From Hydrocarboniclastica marina (GTDB taxonomy: Bacteria; Pseudomonadota; Gammaproteobacteria; Pseudomonadales; Oleiphilaceae): a DNA stretch of 64,000 nt. The stretch lies in NCBI RefSeq assembly GCF_004851605.1, contig NZ_CP031093.1, positions 3,658,692-3,722,691 on the forward strand, read 5' to 3'. Below the pieces are notes generated by a model. The model saw only the letters and a program-made list of their open reading frames with translations, was not told the origin of the DNA and did no database searches. This document shows, in pieces, positions 10,167-19,462 of the stretch. The translations under genes were made by a program, and so were the position numbers. Positions within the stretch are counted from its first letter, which is position 1. The number at the start of each line of letters is the position of its first letter.

Positions 10167-11429
10167 TTAGCGCTTCTTCATGGACAGGAAGAACTCGTCA
10201 TTGGTCTTGGTATCACGCAGCTTGTCGAGCAGAAACTCAATGCTCGCCACATCGTCGTCCATCGAATGGAGCAGCTTGCGCAGGATCCAGACCCTTTGCA
10301 TTTCTTCCTCGGTCATCAGCAGGTCTTCACGACGCGTACCGGAACGACGAATATTGATGGCGGGATAGACGCGACGCTCAGCGGCTTTACGGTCCAGGTG
10401 CACTTCCATGTTGCCGGTGCCCTTGAATTCTTCGTAAATTACTTCATCCATCTTCGAGCCGGTGTCCACCAGAGCGGTCGCAAGGATAGTCAGACTGCCC
10501 CCTTCCTCAACATTGCGCGCGGCGCCGAAGAAACGCTTGGGTTTTTCCAATGCGTGGGCGTCTACACCACCCGTGAGCACCTTGCCGGAAGACGGGATAA
10601 CAGTGTTATAGGCGCGCGCCAGACGGGTAATAGAGTCTAGCAGGATGATGACATCCTTCTTGTGCTCAACCAGGCGCTTGGCTTTTTCGATGACCATTTC
10701 AGCAACCTGGACGTGCCGGGCGGGCGGCTCATCGAAGGTCGAGGCCACCACTTCGCCGCGTACAGTACGCTGCATCTCAGTGACTTCTTCCGGCCGCTCG
10801 TCGATCAGCAGGACCATCAGATGGCACTCAGGATTCTGGCGCGTGATGGACTGCGCGACGGTCTGCATGAGCAGTGTCTTACCGGCCTTGGGTGGCGATA
10901 CGATCAGCCCGCGCTGACCCTTGCCGATTGGGCAGACCAGATCCAGTACCCGGGAAGACAGGTCTTCGGTACTACCGTTGCCCGCCTCGAGGCGCAATCG
11001 CTCGTTCGGAAACAGGGGCGTAAGGTTTTCAAACAGAATTTTGTTGCGGGCGCTGTCCGGCTTGTCGAAGTTGATCTCGTTGACCTTCAGCAGCGCAAAG
11101 TAACGCTCGCCCTCTTTCGGGGGCCGGATCTTACCAGCCACCGTGTCGCCTGTACGCAGGTTGAAGCGCCGGATCTGGCTCGGCGAAACGTAGATGTCGT
11201 CAGGCCCCGCCAGATAAGATGCGTCAGATGACCGCAGGAACCCGAAACCATCCTGGAGAATCTCCAGGACACCATCGCCGTAGATATCCTCGCCACTCTT
11301 CGCGTGTTTTTTCAGAATACTGAAAATAACGTCTTGTTTACGCGAGCGCGCAAGGTTTTCAAGCCCCATCTGCTGGGCGATATCCAGCAGTTCAGTAACG
11401 GGTTTCTGCTTCAGTTCGGTCAGATTCAT
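10167..11429 (-). CDS. rho: Transcription termination factor Rho
   Basis: Hexameric RNA helicase that ends transcription at rut-dependent sites. 420 residues. The N-terminal helical and cold-shock-like RNA-binding domains are present ([20 protein letters not shown]), followed by the RecA-like motor with Walker A SPPKAGKT, Walker [10 protein letters not shown] and the Q/R-loop region [18 protein letters not shown]. It starts at the ATG at 11429. The bicyclomycin-contact residues appear normal. It is preceded by a leader of roughly 270 bases, consistent with autoregulation known for rho in E. coli. Confidence 0.98.
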   Translation of the reverse strand: MNLTELKQKPVTELLDIAQQMGLENLARSRKQDVIFSILKKHAKSGEDIYGDGVLEILQDGFGFLRSSDASYLAGPDDIYVSPSQIRRFNLRTGDTVAGKIRPPKEGERYFALLKVNEINFDKPDSARNKILFENLTPLFPNERLRLEAGNGSTEDLSSRVLDLVCPIGKGQRGLIVSPPKAGKTLLMQTVAQSITRQNPECHLMVLLIDERPEEVTEMQRTVRGEVVASTFDEPPARHVQVAEMVIEKAKRLVEHKKDVIILLDSITRLARAYNTVIPSSGKVLTGGVDAHALEKPKRFFGAARNVEEGGSLTILATALVDTGSKMDEVIYEEFKGTGNMEVHLDRKAAERRVYPAINIRRSGTRREDLLMTEEEMQRVWILRKLLHSMDDDVASIEFLLDKLRDTKTNDEFFLSMKKR

Positions 11430-11700
11430 AAGCGTATGGGAAATAGCCTGGAAAGGGTTGTCACGGGGTTAATGTGAACGTGAAAGTAAGGGATGCGGAT
11501 TCAGTCAAGGGAAATCGAAACGCACCGTAAGCCAAGGTCATCTATAGCAAATGGCAACAAAGAAGCTGGTTATGCTCTTGCGACAGACCCGGACAGGGTA
11601 GTCAGAGCGAAACTATTCGCGCAATTGACACGCCTGAGTAGAGCTGAGTCCGCGAAGCGGGCGCTGCGCAGCATTCAGAGGAAGCGTTTAAGCTTGGCGG
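11430..11700 (-). promoter_or_regulatory. Rho mRNA leader region
   Basis: About 270 bases lie between the predicted rho promoter and its start codon without a credible gene. A short rightward reading frame at 11493-11708 has no ribosome site and biased composition. In E. coli the rho leader is a site of Rho-dependent attenuation; a similar role here is inferred from length and position only. Confidence 0.5.
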
Positions 11701-11701
11701 C

Positions 11702-11730
11702 ATTATAGCAATAATCTGCCTGATTACCAG
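11702..11730 (-). promoter_or_regulatory. Predicted rho promoter with extended -10
   Basis: On the minus strand TGCTATAAT (11710-11702) is a perfect extended -10 element. The -35 position 17 bases upstream reads CTGGTA, a weak match, as is usual with extended -10 promoters. Transcription would start near 11695. Confidence 0.6.
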
Positions 11731-12047
11731 CCACGGAAAATCCGCCTCCAGAACCCGTACCGGGGATCATCCAAAACAGGGTCGTAAGTACGCCGTTGCC
11801 TGGTCCTGCTCCGCTCGCCCAGAACGCTGGGTGCACTCTGGTCGAGGGGGAATGCGCGGCCTACCAGGCAACATTCTGATAACATATAGCTTCAGCCGGG
11901 CGGAACGCAAGCACTGAAGCTGGTCCGGACCACAGAAAGACGCCACTACAGGGAGTTTTTCTGCTAAACCCGAGGCGCATCACAACTCAAACTTCATCGC
12001 GCCTTTACCCACTGCTGCCATCAGCGATAACAGCTAAAGGAGGCCCG
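11731..12047. other. Gene-free region upstream of moaB with a closed stem
   Basis: This gap before moaB holds no credible gene. GTTGCCTGGT at 11795-11804 pairs perfectly with ACCAGGCAAC at 11863-11872, enclosing 58 bases that include a small CCCAG-AACG-CTGGG hairpin at 11818-11831. It could be a structured moaB leader. I could not match it with confidence to the known molybdenum-cofactor RNA motif. A strong ribosome site, AAAGGAGG, stands just before moaB. Confidence 0.4.
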
Positions 12048-12638
12048 ATGGCCGAGTTCCAAGGCCTGAACCTGGCGGTACTCACAGTGTCCGACAGCCG
12101 CACCCATGCTAACGACAGCTCTGGCCAGTATCTGGTAGATCAGGCGCTGGCGGCTGGTCACGGCGTGTCTGCCCGCCATCTTATTCCTGACGATGTTTAC
12201 CTCATGCGGGCACTCGTCAGCCGCTGGATTGCCGATCCCGAAATAAACGTCGTTCTGATAACCGGGGGCACAGGTTTTCACGAACGCGACAGCACGCCCG
12301 AAGCACTGGTTCCGCTGTTCGACAAACAGGTGGACGGATTTGGGGAGGAGTTCCGCAGGCTGTCTGCCGCCGAGATTGGCTCTTCGACGATACAGAGCCG
12401 GGCCCGGGCCGGACTCGCCAATCATACGCTGATATTCTCCCTTCCCGGTTCAACAGGGGCCTGCCGGACCGGCTGGGAAGGGATATTGCTACATCAGCTG
12501 GATAATCGTCACCGACCGTGCAATTTCAGCCAGTTGGCCCGGCGCAAACCCGACCGTGATTTGACACCGATCGACATCCAGCTGCCGCTCGACCCGCCCC
12601 TTACTGATCGAGGGCATGGACATGCCGACGGCGAGTGA
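12048..12638 (+). CDS. moaB: MoaB/MogA-family molybdenum cofactor protein
   Basis: MoaB belongs to the MogA family that adenylylates molybdopterin in molybdenum cofactor synthesis; the exact role of MoaB in E. coli is less clear. The family core is present: LTVSDSRT, LITGGTGFHERDSTPEAL, and FSLPGSTGACRTGWE. 196 residues with a short C-terminal tail beyond the core. ATG at 12048 follows AAAGGAGG. It opens the coupled set moaB-moeA-moaD-moaE, overlapping moeA by 17 bases. Confidence 0.92.
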   Translation: MAEFQGLNLAVLTVSDSRTHANDSSGQYLVDQALAAGHGVSARHLIPDDVYLMRALVSRWIADPEINVVLITGGTGFHERDSTPEALVPLFDKQVDGFGEEFRRLSAAEIGSSTIQSRARAGLANHTLIFSLPGSTGACRTGWEGILLHQLDNRHRPCNFSQLARRKPDRDLTPIDIQLPLDPPLTDRGHGHADGE

Positions 12639-13842
12639 CCTTCTTCCGCTTGAGGACGCCCTCGCCCGACTGCTTGCAGCTGCGCCCGCGCCACCCGAGG
12701 CAGAAATCGTGCCGTTGCGCCAGGCGCTCAAGCGTGTTCTGGCGCAGGAATGCCGCAGCCGCTGGGCCGTGCCGCCGCACGATAACAGCGCAGTAGATGG
12801 CTACGCAGTTGCCATTGCCGACCTGGGCAAAGGGTCTTTGCCAGTGCGCCAGCGTATAGCCGCAGGGGACTCTCCGCGGGCCCATCTACCGGGCTCCGCA
12901 TCCCGCATTTTCACCGGCGCGGCAATTCCTGCCGGTGCCGACGCCGTAGTGATGCAGGAACAGACCAAGCTTGCAGGTGAAAACGTGACTCTACTGCAGG
13001 CACCGACGGCCGGGCAGAACATCCGCCCGCGGGGGCAGGATCTGCCTGCGGGTGGACATGCCCTAGACGCCGGCACACGGCTCCGCCCACAGGAGCTTGG
13101 CCTTCTCGCCAGCATAGGAATGGCTGAGCTGGCAGTCCATCGCAAACTCAGGGTAGCAATTTTGACTACCGGCAACGAGCTGATCCCGCCCGGGCAGTCG
13201 CTTGCGCCGGGGCAGATCTACAATACCAACCGCTTCAGCCTACTGGGGCTGTTGGATGGTTTGCAGCTCGACGTCGTCGACTGTGGCGACGTAGCCGATA
13301 CCGCAGAGGCCACGCGCGAAGCACTGCGACAAGCCGCGAAGCGCGCGGATGTCATTATCACCACCGGGGGTGTATCCGTTGGCGAAGAAGACCATGTTCG
13401 CGAGGCGATAGAGTCCCTGGGTCAACTTGAGCTCTGGCGGCTGGCAATAAAACCGGGCAAACCGCTGGCTTTTGGCCACATCGAACGCACGCCGGTGCTC
13501 GGGCTGCCCGGCAACCCTGCTGCTGTGCTGGTAACCTTCCTTATGCTGGCGCGTCCTTTTCTATTGAAGATGCAGGGCATGAAAGGCGCGCTAACGCCCC
13601 ACCCCGTTCCTTTACCGGCTCATTTCAGTGTACCGCTGGCCGGAAACCGGCGGGAATTCATGCGCGTGCTCTGCCAGCAGGACGCCGAAGGCCAGGCCTA
13701 CCTTGAGGCCCATCCGAACCAGAGCTCCGGCATGCTCAGCTCAGCGGCCTGGGCCTCTGGGCTGGCAGTCATACAGGAGGGACGCACCCTGAAACTCGGC
13801 GAGTCCGTGCCCTACTACTCATTCGACGAGCTACTTTCCTGA
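12622..13842 (+). CDS. moeA: Molybdopterin molybdenumtransferase MoeA
   Basis: MoeA inserts molybdate into adenylylated molybdopterin. 406 residues. The N-terminal MoeA regions carry VPPHDNSAVDGYAV and RIFTGAAIPAGADAVVMQE; the MogA-like domain carries TTGNELIPPG, YNTNRFSL, TTGGVSVGEEDHV and LGLPGNPAAVLVTF; a C-terminal beta domain follows. The ATG at 12622 is preferred over an in-frame ATG at 12616 because GAGGG lies 7 bases upstream of it. Overlaps moaB. Confidence 0.95.
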   Translation: MPTASDLLPLEDALARLLAAAPAPPEAEIVPLRQALKRVLAQECRSRWAVPPHDNSAVDGYAVAIADLGKGSLPVRQRIAAGDSPRAHLPGSASRIFTGAAIPAGADAVVMQEQTKLAGENVTLLQAPTAGQNIRPRGQDLPAGGHALDAGTRLRPQELGLLASIGMAELAVHRKLRVAILTTGNELIPPGQSLAPGQIYNTNRFSLLGLLDGLQLDVVDCGDVADTAEATREALRQAAKRADVIITTGGVSVGEEDHVREAIESLGQLELWRLAIKPGKPLAFGHIERTPVLGLPGNPAAVLVTFLMLARPFLLKMQGMKGALTPHPVPLPAHFSVPLAGNRREFMRVLCQQDAEGQAYLEAHPNQSSGMLSSAAWASGLAVIQEGRTLKLGESVPYYSFDELLS

Positions 13843-13862
13843 TCCGCTGGCTGAGGCACCCC

Positions 13863-14114
13863 ATGATTACCATAAAATTCTTTGCCAGCCTGCGTGAGGC
13901 GCTCGACATTGACCAGTTGGATCTGCCCGATTGCGGTGGTACCGAAACCGTCGAACAACTTCAGGCGCGACTTTGTACGCGCGGTGATCAGTGGCGCGCT
14001 GCGTTGAACAGCGGCCGGATCCTTGCAGCGGTTAACCAGGTTATGGCAAAGCCCGACCAGCCGGTAAATGATGGCGACGAGGTTGCCTTTTTTCCTCCGG
14101 TAACAGGAGGCTAG
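13863..14114 (+). CDS. moaD: Molybdopterin synthase small subunit
   Basis: Ubiquitin-like sulphur carrier of molybdopterin synthase. The 83-residue protein ends in Thr-Gly-Gly, the glycine pair that is thiocarboxylated by MoeB and inserted into MoaE. VAFFPPVTGG is the typical end. It sits 20 bases after moeA and one base before moaE. Its partner for activation, moeB, is not in this window. Confidence 0.95.
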   Translation: MITIKFFASLREALDIDQLDLPDCGGTETVEQLQARLCTRGDQWRAALNSGRILAAVNQVMAKPDQPVNDGDEVAFFPPVTGG

Positions 14115-14115
14115 G

Positions 14116-14580
14116 ATGTCGCCGGTAATCAGAGTCAAAGTCGGACCAGAGCCATTTGACCCCGCTGCGGAAACGGCAATCCTGGAACGAAGCACAGCCA
14201 ATGTTGGCGCGGTCTGCACGTTCACAGGACTGGTCAGGGTGACCGGAGATCAGGCCGGCGTGCGGGGTCTGAAAGTCGAACACTATCCGGGCATGACCGA
14301 ACGGGCCATCGAAGCCCTATGCCAGAAAGCAGCCCAGCGCTGGGGCATCACCGCGATCAGCGTGATTCACCGCGTCGGTGCACTGGCGGTAGGTGAGCGC
14401 ATCGTATTCGTCGGCACCGGCAGCGAACACCGAAGCGATGCCTTTTCGGCCTGCGAGTACCTTATGGATCACCTGAAAACCGAGGCGCCGTTCTGGAAGA
14501 AAGAATGGACAGCGCACGATTCGCGCTGGGTTGTGCAGAAGCAGCAGGACATTGCCCGCGCCCGCCGCTGGGACGCCTGA
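14116..14580 (+). CDS. moaE: Molybdopterin synthase catalytic subunit
   Basis: MoaE transfers sulphur from MoaD to precursor Z to make molybdopterin. 154 residues. Typical segments are VCTFTGLVR, LKVEHYPGMTE, ISVIHRVGALAVGE and the catalytic-lysine region FWKKEWT. The start follows GGAGG in the final codons of moaD. Last gene of the rightward cofactor unit. Confidence 0.95.
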   Translation: MSPVIRVKVGPEPFDPAAETAILERSTANVGAVCTFTGLVRVTGDQAGVRGLKVEHYPGMTERAIEALCQKAAQRWGITAISVIHRVGALAVGERIVFVGTGSEHRSDAFSACEYLMDHLKTEAPFWKKEWTAHDSRWVVQKQQDIARARRWDA

Positions 14581-14607
14581 CCTTTTGCTTATGACGTGCA
14601 AAGCCGT

Positions 14608-15231
14608 TTATGGCGCCAGGCGGGTGTGATCTGCAGGTGTATTGACGTTAGCAAACTGGGCGGCAAGGTCAGTACAGTCCAACACCATCGGCTTCTGCGA
14701 CTCAACCCATACACCAGCCCGCCTCTCACCCTTGGCAAGGGCTTCAGTCAGAGCCGGCTCCAGTGCCACCGGATACCAGCCATGCAGAGGTTGCAGCCGC
14801 CCCTCAACAGTACAAATGTGAACGCGTTCGGGCGCATCCTCAACATGGCTCCGGAGCCGCTGAAGCCAGCGCTCCCCCAGGCAGGGTGAATCACAGGGCG
14901 CAACAAAAGCGCCCGCACAGCCCTGCCCCCTGGCCCACGCCAGACCCGCCGCAAGGCCGGCTAGCGGCCCTCGGTCAGGCCAACGGTCATGTACGAAACT
15001 GAGATCGACAGACGCCAACGCCTGCTGATAGGCGTGCTGGCCTTGCTGAGTCACCAGCGCGACAGGACCGACACGGATCAGGAGCCGCTGCAGATGCACG
15101 ACAAAGGGTTCGTTCCGGTAGTTCAGCAACCCCTTGTCGCCGCCGCCCATGCGCGTTGAGCCGCCGCCTGCCAATATCAGTGCGGCATGCGCTGGAGGAA
15201 CCGGTCGCGGGAGATCAGGTAAAGCGGGCAC
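14608..15231 (-). CDS. mobA: Molybdenum cofactor guanylyltransferase
   Basis: MobA adds GMP to the molybdenum cofactor to give the bis-MGD form used by DMSO-reductase-family enzymes. The nucleotide-binding start ALILAGGGSTRMGGGDKGLL is present, then VPLQ-like and DRWPDRGPLAGLAAGL segments. A GTG at 15231 gives 207 residues and is preferred; a TTG at 15258 would lie within the T-rich tail of a terminator-like hairpin. Neither has a strong ribosome site, so the start is uncertain. Convergent with moaE. Confidence 0.88.
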   Translation of the reverse strand: MPALPDLPRPVPPAHAALILAGGGSTRMGGGDKGLLNYRNEPFVVHLQRLLIRVGPVALVTQQGQHAYQQALASVDLSFVHDRWPDRGPLAGLAAGLAWARGQGCAGAFVAPCDSPCLGERWLQRLRSHVEDAPERVHICTVEGRLQPLHGWYPVALEPALTEALAKGERRAGVWVESQKPMVLDCTDLAAQFANVNTPADHTRLAP

Positions 15232-15250
15232 GAGGCTGGAACGACCCGTG

Positions 15251-15296
15251 AAAAACAATATGGGGTCGGGTCCCTGCTAACTTGCAGACCCGACCC
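15251..15296 (-). terminator. Intrinsic terminator after trxA
   Basis: GGGTCGGGTC (15263-15272) pairs perfectly with GACCCGACCC (15287-15296). In the leftward direction the stem is followed by CCATATTGTTTTTC, a T-rich tail. It ends trxA transcription just before mobA. Confidence 0.65.
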
Positions 15297-15305
15297 GGAG
15301 GGGTG

Positions 15306-15632
15306 TCAGAGATTGCTGTCAAGGAAGGCTGTAAGCTGGGATTTCGACAGCGCGCCGACCTTGGTCGCATCGACATTGCCGTTCTTGAACAGCATCAGTG
15401 TCGGAATGCCGCGGATATTGAACTTCGGCGGCGTCTGCTCGTTCTCGTCGATATTAAGCTTACAGATCTTCAGCTTGCCCTCGTATTCATCAGCGATCTC
15501 TTCAAGAACAGGGGCAATCATCTTGCACGGGCCGCACCATTCTGCCCAATAATCGACCAGTACCGGAGTATCTGCCTGAAGAACTTCCTGCTCAAAGGTC
15601 GCATCACTGACCTGTACAATATTTGCGCTCAT
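15306..15632 (-). CDS. trxA: Thioredoxin 1
   Basis: Small cytoplasmic disulphide reductase, reduced by thioredoxin reductase. The 108-residue protein has the active-site WCGPC with C33 and C36 and the cis-proline segment GIPTLM. The start [10 protein letters not shown] at 15632 is chosen because an upstream in-frame start would add 23 residues absent from the family. Its place near rho and ppx matches Pseudomonas. Confidence 0.97.
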   Translation of the reverse strand: MSANIVQVSDATFEQEVLQADTPVLVDYWAEWCGPCKMIAPVLEEIADEYEGKLKICKLNIDENEQTPPKFNIRGIPTLMLFKNGNVDATKVGALSKSQLTAFLDSNL

Positions 15633-15983
15633 TAACTTTTTCCCGCATTCATAGGACTGGGAGCATGCCGGAGTGCATGCCCTGTGTAATCGGGACCGCA
15701 AAAGGCGATCAGAACTGCGCTCAGGAGCTGTAACGACCCTCTGAGGCGCATGGCAATGCTTTGAGGCTCTTTATCATCATTGCTGCAATGAATCGCCTGC
15801 AACTAATGAACCGCAGCGGTTCGCCGGTGCTGACACTGGCGCTGACCATCGCGTATAGTTGCACCAGTGCAACGGTCAGCCCCACGGTTTCCACCTTGGC
15901 CGGCGGGACAATAGAATTTCTGCCGGTCCGACGATCTATCTGCTGGTAAGCATATAGGTCCCATCGAGAGGATTTCAAGATAC
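15633..15983. other. Divergent promoter region between trxA and ppx
   Basis: About 350 bases separate two diverging genes. No convincing coding region is seen; a leftward 90-residue frame across it lacks recognisable features. It includes the predicted ppx promoter. Confidence 0.5.
15830..15859 (+). promoter_or_regulatory. Predicted ppx promoter
   Basis: CTGACA and TATAGT are separated by 18 bases, a fair sigma-70 match facing ppx. The start of transcription would be near 15866, giving a leader of about 115 bases. Confidence 0.4.
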
Positions 15984-17510
15984 GTGGCAGCACATCAATC
16001 AGTGAATAGCCCCTCAGAGCTTATCGCCGCCATCGATCTTGGCTCCAACAGCTTCCATATGGTTGTGGCCCGGCTGGTCCAGGGCGAAATCCGTACCCTT
16101 GAAAAAATGGGCGAAAAAGTACAGCTGGCGGCTGGTCTCGACAGTCGTAACAACCTGTCTGAGGAAGCCCAGCTCCGAGGGTTGGAGTGTCTTGGCCGTT
16201 TTGCCCAGCGCATCCGCGGAATGGACCGTGGCACGGTACAGGCTGTGGGCACCAATGCGCTGCGTGCGGCGCGCAATGCCCGACAGTTCATTCACCGGGC
16301 AGAAGAAGTGCTCGGGGTACCGGTCGAAATCATCGCCGGCCGTGAAGAAGCCCGCCTGATTTACCTGGGCGCTTCGCATACGCTGGCTGACGACGTGGGC
16401 CGCAGGCTGGTGATCGACATCGGTGGCGGCAGCACAGAGTTCATAATCGGCGAGCGCTTCGAGCCGCAGGAGATGGAAAGCCTGCACATGGGCTGCGTGT
16501 CCTTCCGCAACCGCTACTTCCCTGATGGCGAAATCACCGCCCGGCAGATGGACCGCGCGGTCACCCATGCCGCACAGGAGCTGCTCAACATCCGCTATCG
16601 CTTCCGCCAGCTCGGCTGGGACAGTTGTGTGGGTACCTCCGGCTCGATCAAGGCTGTGGTTTCGGTCGTGGAAGAAACCCTGCGCACCAGCTCGAACGGC
16701 GGTATTAGCCTGGACGACCTGAAACTCGTGCGTGAGCGCATGCTGGAGCTCGGCCGGGTCGATCGCCTGGAGACCATCGGCGTACGTGAAGACCGGCAAT
16801 CCATTTTCCCGGCCGGCTTCGCGATTCTGCTGGCGGCGTTCGAATCGCTTGGAATCGAGCGACTGTCTTTCGCAGACGGCGCCCTGCGTGAAGGGCTTCT
16901 TTACGATACTGTCGGGCGCAGGCGCCATGAAGATGTACGCGAACGCACTATCCAGGCCCTGCAGACCCGCTACCACGTCGACGCGGCCCATGCCGCTGCG
17001 GTTGAAGAAACCGCAATGGCTGCTTACAGCCAGGTCGCTATCGCCTGGGGACTCGACGGCCCTGAGTTCGCCGACCTGCTGCGCTGGGCCTGCCGGATAC
17101 ATGAGGTTGGCCTGACAATCAGCCACACCCAGTACCACAAGCATGGCGCCTATCTTATACGTTACTCGGACCTGCCCGGGTTTTCGCGGGATGCCCAGAC
17201 CACCCTCGCGACCTTGGTACGCGGACACCGCCGCAAGTTCAGCAACAATATTTTTCACGCGATTGAAGACGAAGACGAAGAGCGCCTGCGTCGCCTCAGC
17301 ATTCTCCTGCGCCTGGGCGTGCTGTTGCAGCACGCCCACAACCAGGAGCCACCGCCCCCCTTCAGGCTGAAGCCCGGGAAGCGCAGGCTGGAAGTACGGT
17401 TCCCCACGGGCTGGCTCGATCAGCACCCTTTGACACGGGCCGACCTCGAAAATGAACAGGATTATCTCAGCCGCATGGATTACAAGCTGATCGTCGGCGA
17501 GGCTGACTAG
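15984..17510 (+). CDS. ppx: Exopolyphosphatase (Ppx/GppA family)
   Basis: Hydrolyses the terminal phosphate of polyphosphate; the same family includes GppA, which acts on pppGpp. 508 residues. The ASKHA ATPase-like fold begins IAAIDLGSNSFHMVV and includes the phosphate-binding IDIGGGSTEF. An HD-type helical domain forms the C-terminal half (CRIHEVGLTISH). GTG at 15984 follows GAGAGGA at a slightly long distance; a second GTG at 16002 is an alternative. No ppk adjoins it in the window. Confidence 0.92.
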   Translation: MAAHQSVNSPSELIAAIDLGSNSFHMVVARLVQGEIRTLEKMGEKVQLAAGLDSRNNLSEEAQLRGLECLGRFAQRIRGMDRGTVQAVGTNALRAARNARQFIHRAEEVLGVPVEIIAGREEARLIYLGASHTLADDVGRRLVIDIGGGSTEFIIGERFEPQEMESLHMGCVSFRNRYFPDGEITARQMDRAVTHAAQELLNIRYRFRQLGWDSCVGTSGSIKAVVSVVEETLRTSSNGGISLDDLKLVRERMLELGRVDRLETIGVREDRQSIFPAGFAILLAAFESLGIERLSFADGALREGLLYDTVGRRRHEDVRERTIQALQTRYHVDAAHAAAVEETAMAAYSQVAIAWGLDGPEFADLLRWACRIHEVGLTISHTQYHKHGAYLIRYSDLPGFSRDAQTTLATLVRGHRRKFSNNIFHAIEDEDEERLRRLSILLRLGVLLQHAHNQEPPPPFRLKPGKRRLEVRFPTGWLDQHPLTRADLENEQDYLSRMDYKLIVGEAD

Positions 17511-17518
17511 TCACGGGG

Positions 17519-19462
17519 TCAATCCACGAGTTGCGCTTCCAGCTCCTCTACCGCCTCCCCGACCTCCAGCCACTCTGCTTCCGCATCGTCCAGCTGTGCT
17601 TTGGCCTCTGCCTGCCGAGCCAGCAGGGCCTTGAGATCAGACTTGCCCGCTTCTTCATATAGACGGGTATCGGTCAGGCTCTGCTCCAGTTCGGAAAGGA
17701 ATTTCTGGAGGCGCTCGATGGTGGCTTCCAGGCTCTGCATCTTCTTTCTATACGGACTCAGCTGACGGCGCACCTCAGCTTCAGCCCGCTTGCGGAGCTT
17801 ACGCTCATCGGCACTTTCGGCCCGTTCGTTACCGGTTTCTGTTGCAAGTCTGCCGGCAGCCGCCGATGACAGATCCGGGCTCGCTGTCGCCGCACGCCGC
17901 TCGACCAGCCAGCGCTCATAATCGTCCAGATCACCGTCGAACTCTCGCACCCGCCCCTGTTCCACCTGCCAGAACTCGTCGACCGTGTGGCGCAGCAGAT
18001 GGCGGTCGTGGGAGACGACGACGAGCGCGCCCTCAAACTGCTGCAATGCGAACGTCAGAGCATCCCGCATGGCCAGATCAAGATGGTTGGTCGGCTCATC
18101 CAGCAACAGCACATTAGGTTTTTCCCACGCTACCAGCGCCAGAGCCAAGCGTGCTTTCTCGCCACCCGAAGCATTGCGGATTGTTGCCAGAGCATCGTCG
18201 TTGGAAAATCCGAAGCCACCCAGGAAATTACGAATGACCTGGTCGCTGACCTCCGGGGAGCGCCGATGCAGGTGCTGGAACGGGCTCGCGTTGAGGTCAA
18301 GCGCCTCAAGCTGGTGCTGGGCAAAATAGCCTGGGCGGAAGTGCTCGCCGGTGATACGGTCACCCGAAATCAGCGAGCGGGCGCCACGTAGCACTTCCAT
18401 CAAAGTGGACTTGCCGGCACCGTTGGCACCCAGCAGCCCTACCCGCGTACCTGGCAACAGTGTCAGCTTGACCTCAGACAACAACGGGACCCCGCCGTGT
18501 CCCAGCACACCATCACGTATGGACAGCAGCGGATTCGAGGTCTTGTCGGCGGCCGGGAAACGAAACTCCAGCCCGGATTCAGACTGAACCGCAGCAATTT
18601 TTTCCATCCGCTCCAGTGCTTTGATACGACTCTGGGCCTGCCGCGCCTTGGTCGCCTGTGCCCGAAACCGGTCAATGAATCGCTGGATTTCGCCAATTCG
18701 CTGTTGCTGCCGCTCGAACTGCGCCTGCTGCTGAGACAGTCGCTGGGCTCGCTGTTGCTCGAAACCGCTGAAGTTGCCGGTGTACAGATCAAGGCGGCGA
18801 CCCTGCAGGTGTATAATGTGCGTCGCCACGCGATCCATGAAATCCCGGTCATGGGATATGAACACCAGCGTGCCCGGATACCGCCGCAGCCACTGTTCCA
18901 GCCAGAAACAGGCATCGATATCCAGGTGGTTGGTCGGCTCGTCAAGCAGGAGCAGATCCGACGGCCGCATCAGAGCCTGTGCCAGATTGAGCCGGATGCG
19001 CCAGCCGCCTGAAAAACGGCTGACAGGCTGGTCCATCTGCTCGTCATTGAAACCCAGTCCACGCAGCAGCTCCTCGGCGCGACGCGGTGCAGACCAGGCT
19101 TCCATCAGGTCGAGTTCACCATGCAGGCGAGCTTGCCCCATATCGTCACCGGCCGCTTCAGCAGCCGCCAACTGCTGCTCAAGTAGCCGCAGCGGCTCAT
19201 GGCCGTCCAAAACGTAGTCACGCGCCGTACGCTCAGAAACCCCGACTTCCTGGGCCATGTGGGCAATGCGGCACCCACCGGGCAAAGTGATACTGCCGGC
19301 ATCCGGTGCGAGGTTGCCCAGGACAAGCTGGAAAAGGCTGGACTTGCCAGAACCATTGGCTCCAACCAGTGCAGCACGTTGACCGGGATGTATAGTTACG
19401 CTCGCGGCTTCCAGCAAGGGCTGGCCGCCGCGCTGCAGGCTCAGATCAGTAATTGTCAGCAT
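17519..19462 (-). CDS. yheS: ABC-F family ATPase, YheS-like
   Basis: Cytoplasmic twin-cassette ATPase without membrane domain, a ribosome-acting ABC-F protein by family. 647 residues. Cassette 1 has Walker A GANGSGKSS near 34-42, signature FSGGW and Walker B LLLLDEPTNHLD; the linker between cassettes is long and charged (about 235-285); cassette 2 has GANGAGKST, SGGEKARLAL and LLLLDEPTNHLD. A C-terminal coiled coil follows from about 555. Order and length fit YheS rather than Uup or EttA. The role in translation is inferred from the family. Confidence 0.9.
   Translation of the reverse strand: MLTITDLSLQRGGQPLLEAASVTIHPGQRAALVGANGSGKSSLFQLVLGNLAPDAGSITLPGGCRIAHMAQEVGVSERTARDYVLDGHEPLRLLEQQLAAAEAAGDDMGQARLHGELDLMEAWSAPRRAEELLRGLGFNDEQMDQPVSRFSGGWRIRLNLAQALMRPSDLLLLDEPTNHLDIDACFWLEQWLRRYPGTLVFISHDRDFMDRVATHIIHLQGRRLDLYTGNFSGFEQQRAQRLSQQQAQFERQQQRIGEIQRFIDRFRAQATKARQAQSRIKALERMEKIAAVQSESGLEFRFPAADKTSNPLLSIRDGVLGHGGVPLLSEVKLTLLPGTRVGLLGANGAGKSTLMEVLRGARSLISGDRITGEHFRPGYFAQHQLEALDLNASPFQHLHRRSPEVSDQVIRNFLGGFGFSNDDALATIRNASGGEKARLALALVAWEKPNVLLLDEPTNHLDLAMRDALTFALQQFEGALVVVSHDRHLLRHTVDEFWQVEQGRVREFDGDLDDYERWLVERRAATASPDLSSAAAGRLATETGNERAESADERKLRKRAEAEVRRQLSPYRKKMQSLEATIERLQKFLSELEQSLTDTRLYEEAGKSDLKALLARQAEAKAQLDDAEAEWLEVGEAVEELEAQLVD

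Noticed and set aside
11493-11708. 71-codon rightward frame in the rho leader
   Set aside because: No ribosome site and overlaps the predicted rho promoter and leader.
11731-12047. Molybdenum-cofactor riboswitch before moaB
   Set aside because: A stem is present, but the conserved Moco motif elements could not be recognised by eye.
15721-15993. 90-codon leftward frame between trxA and ppx
   Set aside because: Overlaps the ppx start and promoter, with no family features.
16014-17426. 470-codon leftward open frame
   Set aside because: It lies wholly within ppx on the other strand, has no family resemblance, and is explained by GC-biased third positions of ppx.
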